A program made the translations under genes and the position numbers. From Thalassoglobus sp. JC818 (GTDB taxonomy: Bacteria > Planctomycetota > Planctomycetia > Planctomycetales > Planctomycetaceae), in the NCBI RefSeq assembly GCF_040717535.1, contig NZ_JBFEFI010000003.1, positions 442,001 through 506,000 of the forward strand: DNA of 64,000 nucleotides, read 5' to 3'. The notes beneath the pieces are model-generated. The model made no database searches, had not been told where the DNA came from, and was given only the letters and a program-made list of their open reading frames with translations. Below, in pieces: positions 56,287 to 64,000 of this stretch; position 1 is the first letter of the stretch; each line of letters opens with the position of its first letter.

Positions 56287-56342
56287 GTTCGTTTGTCTAC
56301 AGGAGTCACTCGCTTCGAAAGGTGATGACTCGATTCTGCGGA

Positions 56343-57089
56343 TTAGCCTTGAATTGAAGGAACTGCTTTTGGCTCGTCGCCTGAGGCAGGGTCCTGTTTC
56401 TGAGGCTGTGAACCGCGTGCTTGCTTGATCGAATTTCCGAGGTAGCTCAGGATGATTCGAATTGATCGGATGCTGTCGTCGTTTCCAGGAATTGGAAGGT
56501 CGACAGTATCAGGATCTGAATCGGTATCGATCAGGGCGACGGTTTTGATTCCGAGAATCTTGCACTCGTGAATGCAGTTGTGTTCCTTCGAAGGATCGAC
56601 AATCACGACTGCTTCCGGCAGGCGGTTCATATCGCGAATCCCGCCGAGGTTGCGTTGAATCTTGTCGAGTTCACGGCGAAGTCGCGACTGCTGCTTTTTC
56701 GAGAAGGTTGCCAGCTCACCGCTCTTGTCGAGAGCTTCGAGCTCTTCGAGACGTTTCAGGCGGCTGCGAACAGTACGGAAGTTGGTGAGTGTTCCACCCA
56801 ACCAGCGTTCTGTGCAGTAAGGCATTCCGCAATCTTCAGCAACTTTGCTGACGATGTCGACGGCTTGTCGCTTTGTTCCGACAAACAGAATCAAGCTGCC
56901 CTGAGCAGCGACTTTGTACAGGTATTTCTGCGCCCGAACGAGTCCGCGGATCGTCTCTTTGAGATCGATGATGTGGATGTTGTTCCGCTTCCCATAGATG
57001 TATGGGCGCATTTTTGGGTTCCACTTGCTTGTCTTATGACCGAAGTGAACACCAGCTTCCAAAATTTCTTTTACAACAATTTCCGCCAC
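56343..57089 (-). CDS. rpsB: Small ribosomal subunit protein S2
   Basis: A 248-aa ribosomal protein S2 (uS2) of the 30S subunit. Family stretches: [54 protein letters not shown] and [17 protein letters not shown]. It starts with GTG 57089, with GGAG about nine bases upstream. The C-terminus has an extra polar tail. In many bacteria tsf follows rpsB; here the next gene downstream is convergent, and a terminator lies between, so tsf is elsewhere. Confidence 0.98.
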   Translation of the reverse strand: MAEIVVKEILEAGVHFGHKTSKWNPKMRPYIYGKRNNIHIIDLKETIRGLVRAQKYLYKVAAQGSLILFVGTKRQAVDIVSKVAEDCGMPYCTERWLGGTLTNFRTVRSRLKRLEELEALDKSGELATFSKKQQSRLRRELDKIQRNLGGIRDMNRLPEAVVIVDPSKEHNCIHECKILGIKTVALIDTDSDPDTVDLPIPGNDDSIRSIRIILSYLGNSIKQARGSQPQKQDPASGDEPKAVPSIQG

Positions 57090-57165
57090 GTGAAAATTCT
57101 CCAGTGATTGAGGCGTACTGCGACCGCAGTGGAATCGCGAATCCTAACCTCTTCTACAATTGAAG

Positions 57166-58461
57166 TCAAACAATGTCAGGTTGCCGATTTGAAACTCTTT
57201 GCGGACTGCGTCGGTCGTCGTAAATGTATATTGGGACTTCGGTTCCGGCTGAAAATCCTTCGGATTCTTCCGGGATGATGAAAAAACCATCTGCGCGGGT
57301 TGTTGAAGAAAGGATCGAGGCACCACTGATCGCCAACGGTTGAATTTGATCTCCTTTCAGTTGGGCACGGCAGTAATCTGTTCTCCCGAGTGGTGAGGAG
57401 ACCTTTTTGGAGAGCTTTCCGATCGTGGATGGAAACGGCCAGTCTCGGACGTCGTTGAGCATCTTCCGAATGAAGCGGCCCGCAAAGAAATCGTAAGCAC
57501 ACATGCAAGAGACAGGGTTGCCCGGGAGCAGGAAAATCGTCGTCGACTCGATTTTTCCAATTCCGGTCGGGCTGGAAGGTCTCATTCGAATCCCGTGGAT
57601 CGGCAGGTCTCCGAGTTCGGCGACGAGTTGCGGGGCATAGTCTTCGGCACCCACGCTCGATCCTCCGCTGATCAAGATAATGTCCGCGCCAGCCTGTTGA
57701 AGTGCGGCTCGAATTGAGTCGGGATTGTCGGCGACAAAGTGAACAGATTCGATTTGTCCACCATCGCGGGTGACAGCTCCTCGCAGCAGAAACGAGTTGG
57801 CTTCGTAAATCTGGTAATCCGGAAGATCACTTCCCGGCTGAACAAGTTCGTTTCCAGTGACGACAATTCTAACTCGCGGCGGCAGCAGGACAGAGACTTC
57901 CGGGATGCCGATTGAAGCGAGGACTGCGACGTCTTGCGGCCGCAGGAATTGTCCTTGCTGAACAACAGCGTCGCCCGCTTTGAGGTCTTCCCCGGTGCGA
58001 CCGATGTTTTTCATCGGACCCACCGTTGTTGCGACCCGAATCCTATCCTCCGAGACGTCGACGTATTCGATCGGGACAACTGCATCTGCTCCGTCGGGAA
58101 TGGGAGCCCCGGTCATGATCTGCACGCACTCACCCGAGTTGACTCGAGTCGAGCACGGATTTCCGGGGAAAGAGTTGCCGACGATTCGCATCGTGGTCGG
58201 CTGAAAAGTGGTCGCACCGGTCGTGTCGTCAGCGATCACGGCAAACCCGTCCATCGCGGAGCGATCAAAGGGGGGCACGTTGATTGACGAGGTAATTGTC
58301 GCGGCTGCCCGACGTGCGTAGGCTAATTCTAGGGGGACCGTTTCTGAAGTTCGCGGCATCGCAACGCTGCGCGAGTCAATCCAGTCCCATGCTTCGGCGA
58401 CCGAGTTTCTGTCTCGAAATCCCGACATTCTGACGTCACGAAATGGAGGCGGCTGCTGCAT
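57166..58461 (-). CDS. moeA: Molybdopterin molybdotransferase MoeA
   Basis: A 431-aa enzyme that inserts molybdate into adenylated molybdopterin. Family motifs: PPFDRSAMDGFAV (about residues 63-75), MTGAPIPDGADAVVP, GRTGEDLKAGD, VVTGNELVQPG, SGGSSVGAEDY and LPGNPVSCMCAYDFF. Domain order is complete. Start ATG 58461, with ATG 58428 a possible alternative; neither has a strong Shine-Dalgarno site. No other moa/mob gene is next to it. It is transcribed towards rpsB, 76 bases away from its start. Confidence 0.95.
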   Translation of the reverse strand: MQQPPPFRDVRMSGFRDRNSVAEAWDWIDSRSVAMPRTSETVPLELAYARRAAATITSSINVPPFDRSAMDGFAVIADDTTGATTFQPTTMRIVGNSFPGNPCSTRVNSGECVQIMTGAPIPDGADAVVPIEYVDVSEDRIRVATTVGPMKNIGRTGEDLKAGDAVVQQGQFLRPQDVAVLASIGIPEVSVLLPPRVRIVVTGNELVQPGSDLPDYQIYEANSFLLRGAVTRDGGQIESVHFVADNPDSIRAALQQAGADIILISGGSSVGAEDYAPQLVAELGDLPIHGIRMRPSSPTGIGKIESTTIFLLPGNPVSCMCAYDFFAGRFIRKMLNDVRDWPFPSTIGKLSKKVSSPLGRTDYCRAQLKGDQIQPLAISGASILSSTTRADGFFIIPEESEGFSAGTEVPIYIYDDRRSPQRVSNRQPDIV

Positions 58462-58626
58462 GAGTGCTTGCCAGGTCGGGTTTTCTTCAGGAGGTCAGAG
58501 TGGTGACGTGTTTCCGGTGTATTGACAATGAATTCGCGGATGGGACGATTGGTCTTTGCGGAGGAACGAATCCCAATCCGGTTTCGGTCGCCAATTTCGA
58601 TTTCAAACTAACATTGCAGGAAACAA

Positions 58627-59001
58627 ATGTCTGACGATTCGACGTCAAAGAAGCTGATCTTCGATCGATTGATCAATCAGATTGACGCCATCATTTCACA
58701 TTGCGAAGAGAATCAAAAGCCACTGGAAGTCGATCCAGCCCGGTCTCAATTGTTTGATTTGTTCGTCGAAGCTGAGAAAGCAGGACTTGTCGAAGACGAT
58801 TCTGAACTCGATCTTTCTGAGCACGGTCTGTGCGCGGAGTTGTCGGCGCGATGGGGGTTGCAGCAGGCTGCTCAGCTTTCTGTGGCGAGTCAGACAAAGC
58901 TCGACCAGTCTCAGCTAACGAAAATGCGCAGCTTGTGGTCTGTGATGAGAATGTGGATGGAATGGACCTATGCCTGGTCACGTTGGCCCGAGTTTCATTG
59001 A
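58627..59001 (+). CDS. Unknown small protein
   Basis: A 124-aa soluble, mostly helical, acidic protein with a Trp-rich C-terminus (SLWSVMRMWMEWTYAWSRWPEF). No signal peptide. Start ATG 58627 has AGGA upstream. It is divergent from moeA (165 bases) and 640 bases from the next gene. I do not recognise the family. Confidence 0.7.
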   Translation: MSDDSTSKKLIFDRLINQIDAIISHCEENQKPLEVDPARSQLFDLFVEAEKAGLVEDDSELDLSEHGLCAELSARWGLQQAAQLSVASQTKLDQSQLTKMRSLWSVMRMWMEWTYAWSRWPEFH

Positions 59002-59643
59002 CAGCTGAAGATTTTCAGAGCGATGCGAGTTCAATGTGTCAGGATGACGCGTCTGTGTGCATTTTGAGTGTCAAAAAGTTTGTAGTCCGTGGGCCGGTCG
59101 AGAAATTTGAATGAGTTTTTTGAAACTTTTCTGGATCGCGGGCGTCGAATTTCTGTGAGGAGTCGACTTTTTCGAGCAGTGCAGCCGAGAATTGACTGAA
59201 AGGTCGCTCTCCGCTGCGCATCTCGAGGGGAAATTCTTCACGTGTTCGCGGGATGCGATGAGCATGCACTTTTTGCGGATTTCGTTGTTTCACCTTTGCG
59301 GATGATGAACGTTTCGCATAAATTATGATCAATTCATCACTTCGGTTCGTTTCAGAACGTCAATTCAATTTGACATGACATCAGCAATGTGGCATTTCGG
59401 ATCGAGACGGAACTCTATTCGGTTGAGTTCGGTTTCCTGAGTCGAGTGTTGTGTTGATCGCATGTTTTTGCTCCGCGGGAGTAGTCGGTCATTGGGTGTG
59501 AGAGATAGAATTTCCTTCACACATGTCGGATGTGAATCTCGACTTGAGGTTCGCGAAGATTGCGTCGGATCACCGTTAAGTGTGATCAGTACTATTCTGA
59601 ACTGATCAGGCTATCGGAGTTAGTTATCTTGGAGAGTAATTGA
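59002..59643. other. Intergenic region before the pilus-like operon
   Basis: About 640 bases with no credible gene; the minus frame at 59039-59332 has no family-like sequence or Shine-Dalgarno site. The pilM promoter should lie here, but no clear -35/-10 pair was found. No repeats of note. Confidence 0.45.
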
Positions 59644-61809
59644 ATGGCAGAACCAAAAGCAGCGTGGGGAATTGATATTGGCCAGGCTGGGCTGAAGGCC
59701 TTAAAGGTTCGCTATATCGAGAGTGCCAATCAGGTTGTCGCTGAGGCATTCGATTACATTCCCTTCCCGAAGATTCTTTCTCAGCCGGATGCAATTCCTG
59801 AAGAAATCGTTCCAGAAGCGATGCAGACGTTTCTGTCTCGTAACGATTTGACCGGCGATCACGTCGGCATCAGTGTTCCCGGACAATCCGCACTGGCGAG
59901 ATTCATTCAGCTGCCGCCTGTCGAAGCTGGCAAGCTCCACGAGATCGTCAAGTACGAAGCTCGGCAGCAGATCCCCTTCGCCTTGGAAGATGTGATTTGG
60001 GATTACCAGCCGCTCGGTGCTGGAGCAGAAGAGGGTGGCTTCCTTCTCGACGCAGAGGTCGGTTTGTTTGCGATGAAGCGCGATCAGGTCTATCAGCACA
60101 TGCGTCCGTTTACGAACAACAAAGTCGAGCTCGATCTCATTCAGATCGCTCCACTCGCGCTGTACAATTTTGTCAGTGTCGACGAAATGGGGATTCGTTC
60201 AGACACTGAAGGTGATGCTGGTGAAGAGCATTACATCGTGCTGGACATGGGCTGTGACAACACCACCTTGATGGTGACCAACGGTTACAACGTGTGGATT
60301 CGAAATGTCCCGATCGGCGGAAATCATTTCACGCGAGCGTTGACCAAAGAAATGAAGCTCAGCTTCGCGAAAGCAGAGCACCTGAAATGTAACGCGACGA
60401 AGTCACCTGATCCGCGAGCTGTGTTTCAGGCGCTGCGACCAGTTTTCAACGATTACGTTTCCGAAATTCAGCGTTCGATTGGCTACTTCTCGAGCGTGAA
60501 TCGAACAGCGAAAATCGAGAAAGTCATCGGGCTGGGGAATGGCTTCAAGCTGGCCGGTCTTCAGAAGTTCCTGCAGCAGAACCTGCAGTACGAAGTTGAG
60601 CGTCCGGAAACATTCAACGCACTCGCCGGCGATGCTGTGTTGAACTCTCCGATGTTCGCCGAAAATATCCTGAGCTTTGCCGTTCCATACGGTCTCTGCC
60701 TGCAGTCGCTGGGTGTCTCACGAATCCAGACGACACTATTGCCGCCTGAGATTACTCAGGCTCGCATGATTCGAAAGAAGAAGCCATGGGCAGTCGCGAC
60801 CGCAGCGACAATGCTGCTGGGCTTCTCACTGGCTACCGTCGGGAATGCCGTCTCGTATCAGACTGTTCATACCGACGAGTTTGCTGACGCTGAAAAGAAG
60901 GCCAACGATTTCAACTCGAAGGTCAACAGCCTGAAATCAAGCTACGACTCGGAAGTTGGTCGTTATACCGCCACAGGCGAGCGACTCACCGGATTGATCG
61001 ACGGTCGTCGTGATGTTCAATGGTTGGAACTCTACGACGCAGTGATCGATTGCCTTCCACGTGATGAAGGTGAAGAGCCGGACGCAATCGAACTGAGAAA
61101 TCAGATTTCGCTCATTGAGTTCAGTACCGACCGTGTGGCGGATGTCGCAACCTGGTACGCCGGACTGACGGGACCGCAGAAGTCGATGATCCCGGCTGAC
61201 CAGCGTGAAACCGGTCCTAGTGGCGAAGGATATATCGTCACTCTCAAAGGGATGCACTGGCATCACGACGAGAACGATCCGGTTCGCGGACGATCTGTCA
61301 ACTACATCCGACATACTCTGCTCAAGAATCTTCATCAGCCAACCATTCAGAGACCTGGTTTCCCTGAACGGGATGTCACTCGGATGGGAATTTCGCACGC
61401 GACAGTCATGGACTTCAGTCCGACCAAGAAAATCATTATCGAAGATACTGGAGCCCCACCAACTGAGAACTCACGAGTTCTCGCTGGGGGAAACAATCGC
61501 GGGGCAGCAGGTAGCTCTCGCGGCTACGGGGCGACAGGGAGTTATGGACCAAGTGGATACGGAGGTGGTGGTTACGGAACGACATCTCCAATGCCAACAA
61601 CTGGCCCTGGAGGAACTCCTCGTGAAGGTGTGAAAGAACTCGAACAAACCAACTTCGAGATTCAATTCGCCTGGGTGCCGATTCCACCTGAAGAACGGAC
61701 AACAGAAGTTGTCGAAGTGGAAGAGGTCATTGAAGACATCCCCGTCGAAGATTTGAGTAGTGATCCGGCTGATCCGGCCGCCACGGAAGAAACAACTGCG
61801 ACGGAGTAA
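59644..61809 (+). CDS. PilM-PilN fusion protein (type IV pilus-like assembly)
   Basis: A 721-aa protein. Residues 1 to about 350 are PilM, an actin-like inner-membrane assembly factor: WGIDIGQAGLKALKV, VGISVPGQSALARFIQLP, KYEARQQIPF, DMGCDNTTLMV, GLGNGFKLAGLQKFL. Right after it, RIQTTLLPPEITQARMIRKK (about 360-379) matches the start of PilN (x-N-L-L-P-x-E), followed by one membrane helix (381-403) and a helical periplasmic part (about 405-500). The C-terminal third has a Gly/Tyr/Ser-rich tract (GYGATGSYGPSGYGGGGYG) and an acidic tail. In most bacteria PilM and PilN are separate proteins that bind through the PilN N-terminus. It heads an operon with the gene at 62032. Confidence 0.9.
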   Translation: MAEPKAAWGIDIGQAGLKALKVRYIESANQVVAEAFDYIPFPKILSQPDAIPEEIVPEAMQTFLSRNDLTGDHVGISVPGQSALARFIQLPPVEAGKLHEIVKYEARQQIPFALEDVIWDYQPLGAGAEEGGFLLDAEVGLFAMKRDQVYQHMRPFTNNKVELDLIQIAPLALYNFVSVDEMGIRSDTEGDAGEEHYIVLDMGCDNTTLMVTNGYNVWIRNVPIGGNHFTRALTKEMKLSFAKAEHLKCNATKSPDPRAVFQALRPVFNDYVSEIQRSIGYFSSVNRTAKIEKVIGLGNGFKLAGLQKFLQQNLQYEVERPETFNALAGDAVLNSPMFAENILSFAVPYGLCLQSLGVSRIQTTLLPPEITQARMIRKKKPWAVATAATMLLGFSLATVGNAVSYQTVHTDEFADAEKKANDFNSKVNSLKSSYDSEVGRYTATGERLTGLIDGRRDVQWLELYDAVIDCLPRDEGEEPDAIELRNQISLIEFSTDRVADVATWYAGLTGPQKSMIPADQRETGPSGEGYIVTLKGMHWHHDENDPVRGRSVNYIRHTLLKNLHQPTIQRPGFPERDVTRMGISHATVMDFSPTKKIIIEDTGAPPTENSRVLAGGNNRGAAGSSRGYGATGSYGPSGYGGGGYGTTSPMPTTGPGGTPREGVKELEQTNFEIQFAWVPIPPEERTTEVVEVEEVIEDIPVEDLSSDPADPAATEETTATE

Positions 61810-61904
61810 TTGCTCCGCCGTAGAACTGCGGGGCTGTGAATTCGGCGAGCACGATCTTCGTCGAGTTTGAAAGGTTGCCAAAGAAAGCCAGTGAGTCGAA
61901 TGTG

Positions 61905-61926
61905 AACAACGATTCCGATCGTTGTT
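61905..61926 (+). other. Stem-loop inside the pilus-like operon
   Basis: A 9-bp stem (AACAACGAT/ATCGTTGTT) with a TCCG loop lies in the 222-base gap between the PilM-PilN gene and its neighbour. No T-run follows. It may tune expression of the downstream gene or protect mRNA ends. Confidence 0.4.
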
Positions 61927-62031
61927 GTGACCCACAGAGGCTCCTGAAAATTGATACAAATTAGACAGTTGTCTGAGACGTGAAACACGTTGGTTTGCGA
62001 ATCTCAGTTGTCGCCTCAATAAGGTGTTGTC

Positions 62032-63822
62032 ATGGATAAACTCCAACCTCTCATCCGAAATCGATTCTGGATTCTGGGTGCGCTGACGTTGCCATTGGCG
62101 ATGTACGGGTTCTTCTCTGCGAACGGCGCATTGAAGGCAGCGACCGAGCAGCGGGAATCGACCTTGAAAGGATTGACGATTCCGACCGGAACGAACGACC
62201 CGAACGAGGACTACAAAGAGAAGCTCGCGAAGATCAACGCGGAGTACGAGCAGAATGTCGAAAACTCGATCGTCGAGATCTGGAACAAGCAGAAGGAACG
62301 GATGACTTGGCCGGCAGTTGTCGCGAACGATGTCCCTCCGATCTTCATGGATCCCGAAGGGTTCGATCTCGATGTGACTGACACTTACAAGCGGCACTAC
62401 CCACAGCTGATGTTGAAGCTGCAAGAACGCGTCGAACCTGTGATGCCAATTGATCGAAACGCAGCGGGTGGAACAGCGATTGGAGTTCCGTATTCCGGTC
62501 GTGGTGGAGCCATGCCCAAAGAAGCGGACGTTCCATGGCAGCAAAAAGTCATCCTCGCAGCCCAGCTTCCAATTGCTCAGTTTGACCGTCTGGCAGCGAC
62601 ATCAGAACAGGTCTGGAATGCTCAAATCGACATCTGGTTGCTCGAACTGCTCTTCGATGCTGTTCGTAAAATGAATGAAGACAAAGACTCGGTGACCGAA
62701 GCCGTTCTGCGTCGAATCGACATCCTGAAGTTGTTCGGCGGATCGGGAGAACCGCGTCCAACTGGAGCACCTGCCGGTGCCGGTGGATATGGCGGGTACG
62801 ACAGCGGCTACGGTGGTGGATATGACAGCGGCTACCCAGGCCCTGGTGGCGGTGGCGGAGGATACGGCGGTGGATACGGATCTGATCGCGGTGGCTCAGG
62901 AGCATCGATGTCTGTGAACGTGGCGTTTGATCCCGCTCAAGAATTTGGATCTCCTGCGGACGCGTCCGCTTCCGCGGGATCTGCCAGCATGGGATACGAT
63001 AGTGGATACGGCGGCGGCTATGACTCTGGTGGTTATGGTGGCGGTTACGGAGGAATGGCAGCCGGTGGCAAACAGCTGAGATACATTGCCGATTCCGAAG
63101 ACAAGCGAGTTCTCGAACGCGGGTTCTACATGAGCGTCATCATCATGCAGAGCAAGATTCCTGACTTCATCGTCGAACTGGCGAACTCGGAGTGGCCAAT
63201 TCGTGTGACGCGTTTCCATGTCGGAAAAAATCCTTATTTCTCCGAAGCAGGTGCTGGTTCGTCAATGTACGGAAGCCCCATGGGAATGATGGGCGGATAC
63301 GGCGGAGAAGGTGACTACGATGGCGGTCAGAGTTACGGCGGTGGCTATGCTGGAAGTTACGGTGGAAGCTACGGCGGTGGATTCGGAAGCCTCGGAGCCG
63401 GTGGACAAGCTGCCGGAATTCCGGGAGTCGGAAATCTGAGTTCAAATCTGCCTACCTACGCAACCGCAGCAATGAACCATCCAGATCTCGTTCAGCTTGA
63501 TCTGTGCGGCGTCATCACGATGTTCAAACAGCCTCAAGAAATCATCGATGCTCTAACAGCTGGTGAAGACGGAGCAATCGTTGACGATACGACAATCTCA
63601 ACCGACGGGGCAGAAACTGAAGTCATGGAATCGGAGACTGTGACTCCCGAGGCGACTGAAAGTGACTCGTTGGAAATCCCAGCGACAGAGAGTGTCGACC
63701 CAGTTGAAATTCCTGCAACGGAATCAGCCGTCGAAGAAGAAACGGTCGAGGCTGAAACAGTTCCGGCTGACGGTACAACTGAGACATCAGACGATGGAAC
63801 TCCGGCTCCGGAAGAGCCTTAA
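62032..63822 (+). CDS. Membrane-anchored Gly/Tyr-rich protein in the pilus-like operon (PilO position)
   Basis: A 596-aa protein with a short N-terminal cytoplasmic part, one membrane helix (about residues 11-28, FWILGALTLPLAMYGFFS) and a periplasmic part. Helices (about 30-240) alternate with Gly/Tyr-rich tracts: GGYGGYDSGYGGGYDSGYPG (about 245-300), GYDSGYGGGYDSGGYGGGYGG (about 320-345) and SYGGGYAGSYGGSYGGGF (about 430-465). The C-terminus is acidic and Thr/Glu-rich, like that of the gene before it. The place in the operon and topology fit PilO, but I see no certain sequence similarity. Start ATG 62032 has AAGGTG upstream. Confidence 0.8.
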   Translation: MDKLQPLIRNRFWILGALTLPLAMYGFFSANGALKAATEQRESTLKGLTIPTGTNDPNEDYKEKLAKINAEYEQNVENSIVEIWNKQKERMTWPAVVANDVPPIFMDPEGFDLDVTDTYKRHYPQLMLKLQERVEPVMPIDRNAAGGTAIGVPYSGRGGAMPKEADVPWQQKVILAAQLPIAQFDRLAATSEQVWNAQIDIWLLELLFDAVRKMNEDKDSVTEAVLRRIDILKLFGGSGEPRPTGAPAGAGGYGGYDSGYGGGYDSGYPGPGGGGGGYGGGYGSDRGGSGASMSVNVAFDPAQEFGSPADASASAGSASMGYDSGYGGGYDSGGYGGGYGGMAAGGKQLRYIADSEDKRVLERGFYMSVIIMQSKIPDFIVELANSEWPIRVTRFHVGKNPYFSEAGAGSSMYGSPMGMMGGYGGEGDYDGGQSYGGGYAGSYGGSYGGGFGSLGAGGQAAGIPGVGNLSSNLPTYATAAMNHPDLVQLDLCGVITMFKQPQEIIDALTAGEDGAIVDDTTISTDGAETEVMESETVTPEATESDSLEIPATESVDPVEIPATESAVEEETVEAETVPADGTTETSDDGTPAPEEP

Positions 63823-63926
63823 CATCGTTTGGTAAAGTGACCAGTTCCGGGGAACGATTTGAAGTTCACCGCGTCAAAAACATCGAGTCTCTCGAACGGT
63901 CATGTGAAGTACTGATTGAAGAGAGA

Positions 63927-64000
63927 ATGCGGAGGCAAACTCAGAAGTTCGAACAGCGTCGAGTGACAAGTTCATCTCACAATCGTTGGATTTCTGATTC
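63927..64000 (+). CDS. Possible start of a third pilus-operon gene (cut by window edge)
   Basis: A frame opens at ATG 63927, preceded by a purine-rich GAAGAGAGA, and is still open at the window end (24 complete codons, MRRQTQKFEQRRVTSSSHNR...). It lies 104 bases after the Gly/Tyr-rich gene on the same strand. Basic and polar; no family can be assigned from so little. Confidence 0.35.
   Translation, partial: MRRQTQKFEQRRVTSSSHNRWISD

Noticed and set aside
59039-59332. 97-aa minus-strand frame before the pilus-like operon
   Set aside because: No Shine-Dalgarno site or family-like sequence; residue make-up looks random.
61471-62544. 357-aa open frame on the minus strand
   Set aside because: It crosses the end of the PilM-PilN gene and the start of the next gene in antisense; Arg-rich and without motifs.
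1-64000. CRISPR arrays, tRNA/rRNA genes, insertion sequences, prophage
   Set aside because: No direct repeats with spacers, no tRNA T-loop with matching acceptor stem, no rRNA sequence and no transposase or phage gene were found on either strand.

Overview
The window reads as chromosomal DNA from a member of the Planctomycetota (order Planctomycetales or a near relative). The evidence is the family mix: a DUF1559-type prepilin protein, an ECF-like sigma factor beside a Ser/Thr kinase with a TPR-like tail, a beta-helix surface protein with an LEPR-XLL-type N-terminal motif, a PVC-type dehydrogenase/HEAT/cytochrome c protein, a Tat-exported amidohydrolase, a secreted ThuA protein and a TIGR03032 protein. 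Genus cannot be fixed by reading alone. No rRNA, tRNA, CRISPR array, insertion sequence or prophage was seen; coding style looks uniform.

Layout. 1-4800: an unknown gene cut by the window edge, rarA (minus), an HpaI-type aldolase, a lipoprotein and a divergent membrane protein. 5.0-14.4 kb (all minus): secreted proteins of unknown role, a sigma factor/kinase pair, a secreted M48-like metallopeptidase and small exported proteins. 14.9-18.8 kb (plus): TIGR03032 protein and an 873-aa beta-helix protein. 19.0-24.4 kb (minus): an 1821-aa exported TPR-CHAT protein. 24.7-31.4 kb: sulfotransferase, acyl reductase-like SDR, a 1.4 kb non-coding stretch leading into an RNase E/G gene, and a DUF1559 protein. 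31.5-36.5 kb: lipoprotein, cysH of the iron-sulfur APS reductase type, ThuA protein, Mrp ATPase, ferritin-like protein. 36.7-42.9 kb: an ABC-2 permease, an ABC exporter with a degenerate ATPase domain, a TPR/HEAT lipoprotein, a CBS protein. 43.2-47.8 kb: clpX and an mlaE-mlaF-mlaD lipid transport cluster. 47.9-58.5 kb: methyltransferase, purH, yacG, a Tat amidohydrolase coupled to a four-part hydrolase/dehydrogenase/HEAT/cytochrome c protein, rpsB and moeA. 58.6-64 kb: a small unknown protein, then a type IV pilus-like operon with a PilM-PilN fusion and a Gly/Tyr-rich membrane protein.

Housekeeping genes (rarA, rng, mrp, clpX, purH, yacG, rpsB, moeA, cysH) are scattered singly among lineage-specific exported proteins, as is usual in this phylum. 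Several start codons were moved from the longest open frame to an internal ATG, GTG or TTG that has a Shine-Dalgarno sequence or fits the family start. Rho-independent terminators are clear behind several genes.

Most worth a second look: the ABC exporter whose nucleotide-binding motifs have all decayed while the frame stays intact; the PilM-PilN fusion with shared Gly/Tyr-rich tracts in its neighbour; the hydrolase-dehydrogenase-HEAT-cytochrome c fusion; the exported TPR-CHAT protein; a cluster of three stem-loops at 25553-25645 that may be an RNA; and the three-hairpin leader of the RNase E/G gene. None is proven novel by sequence reading alone.
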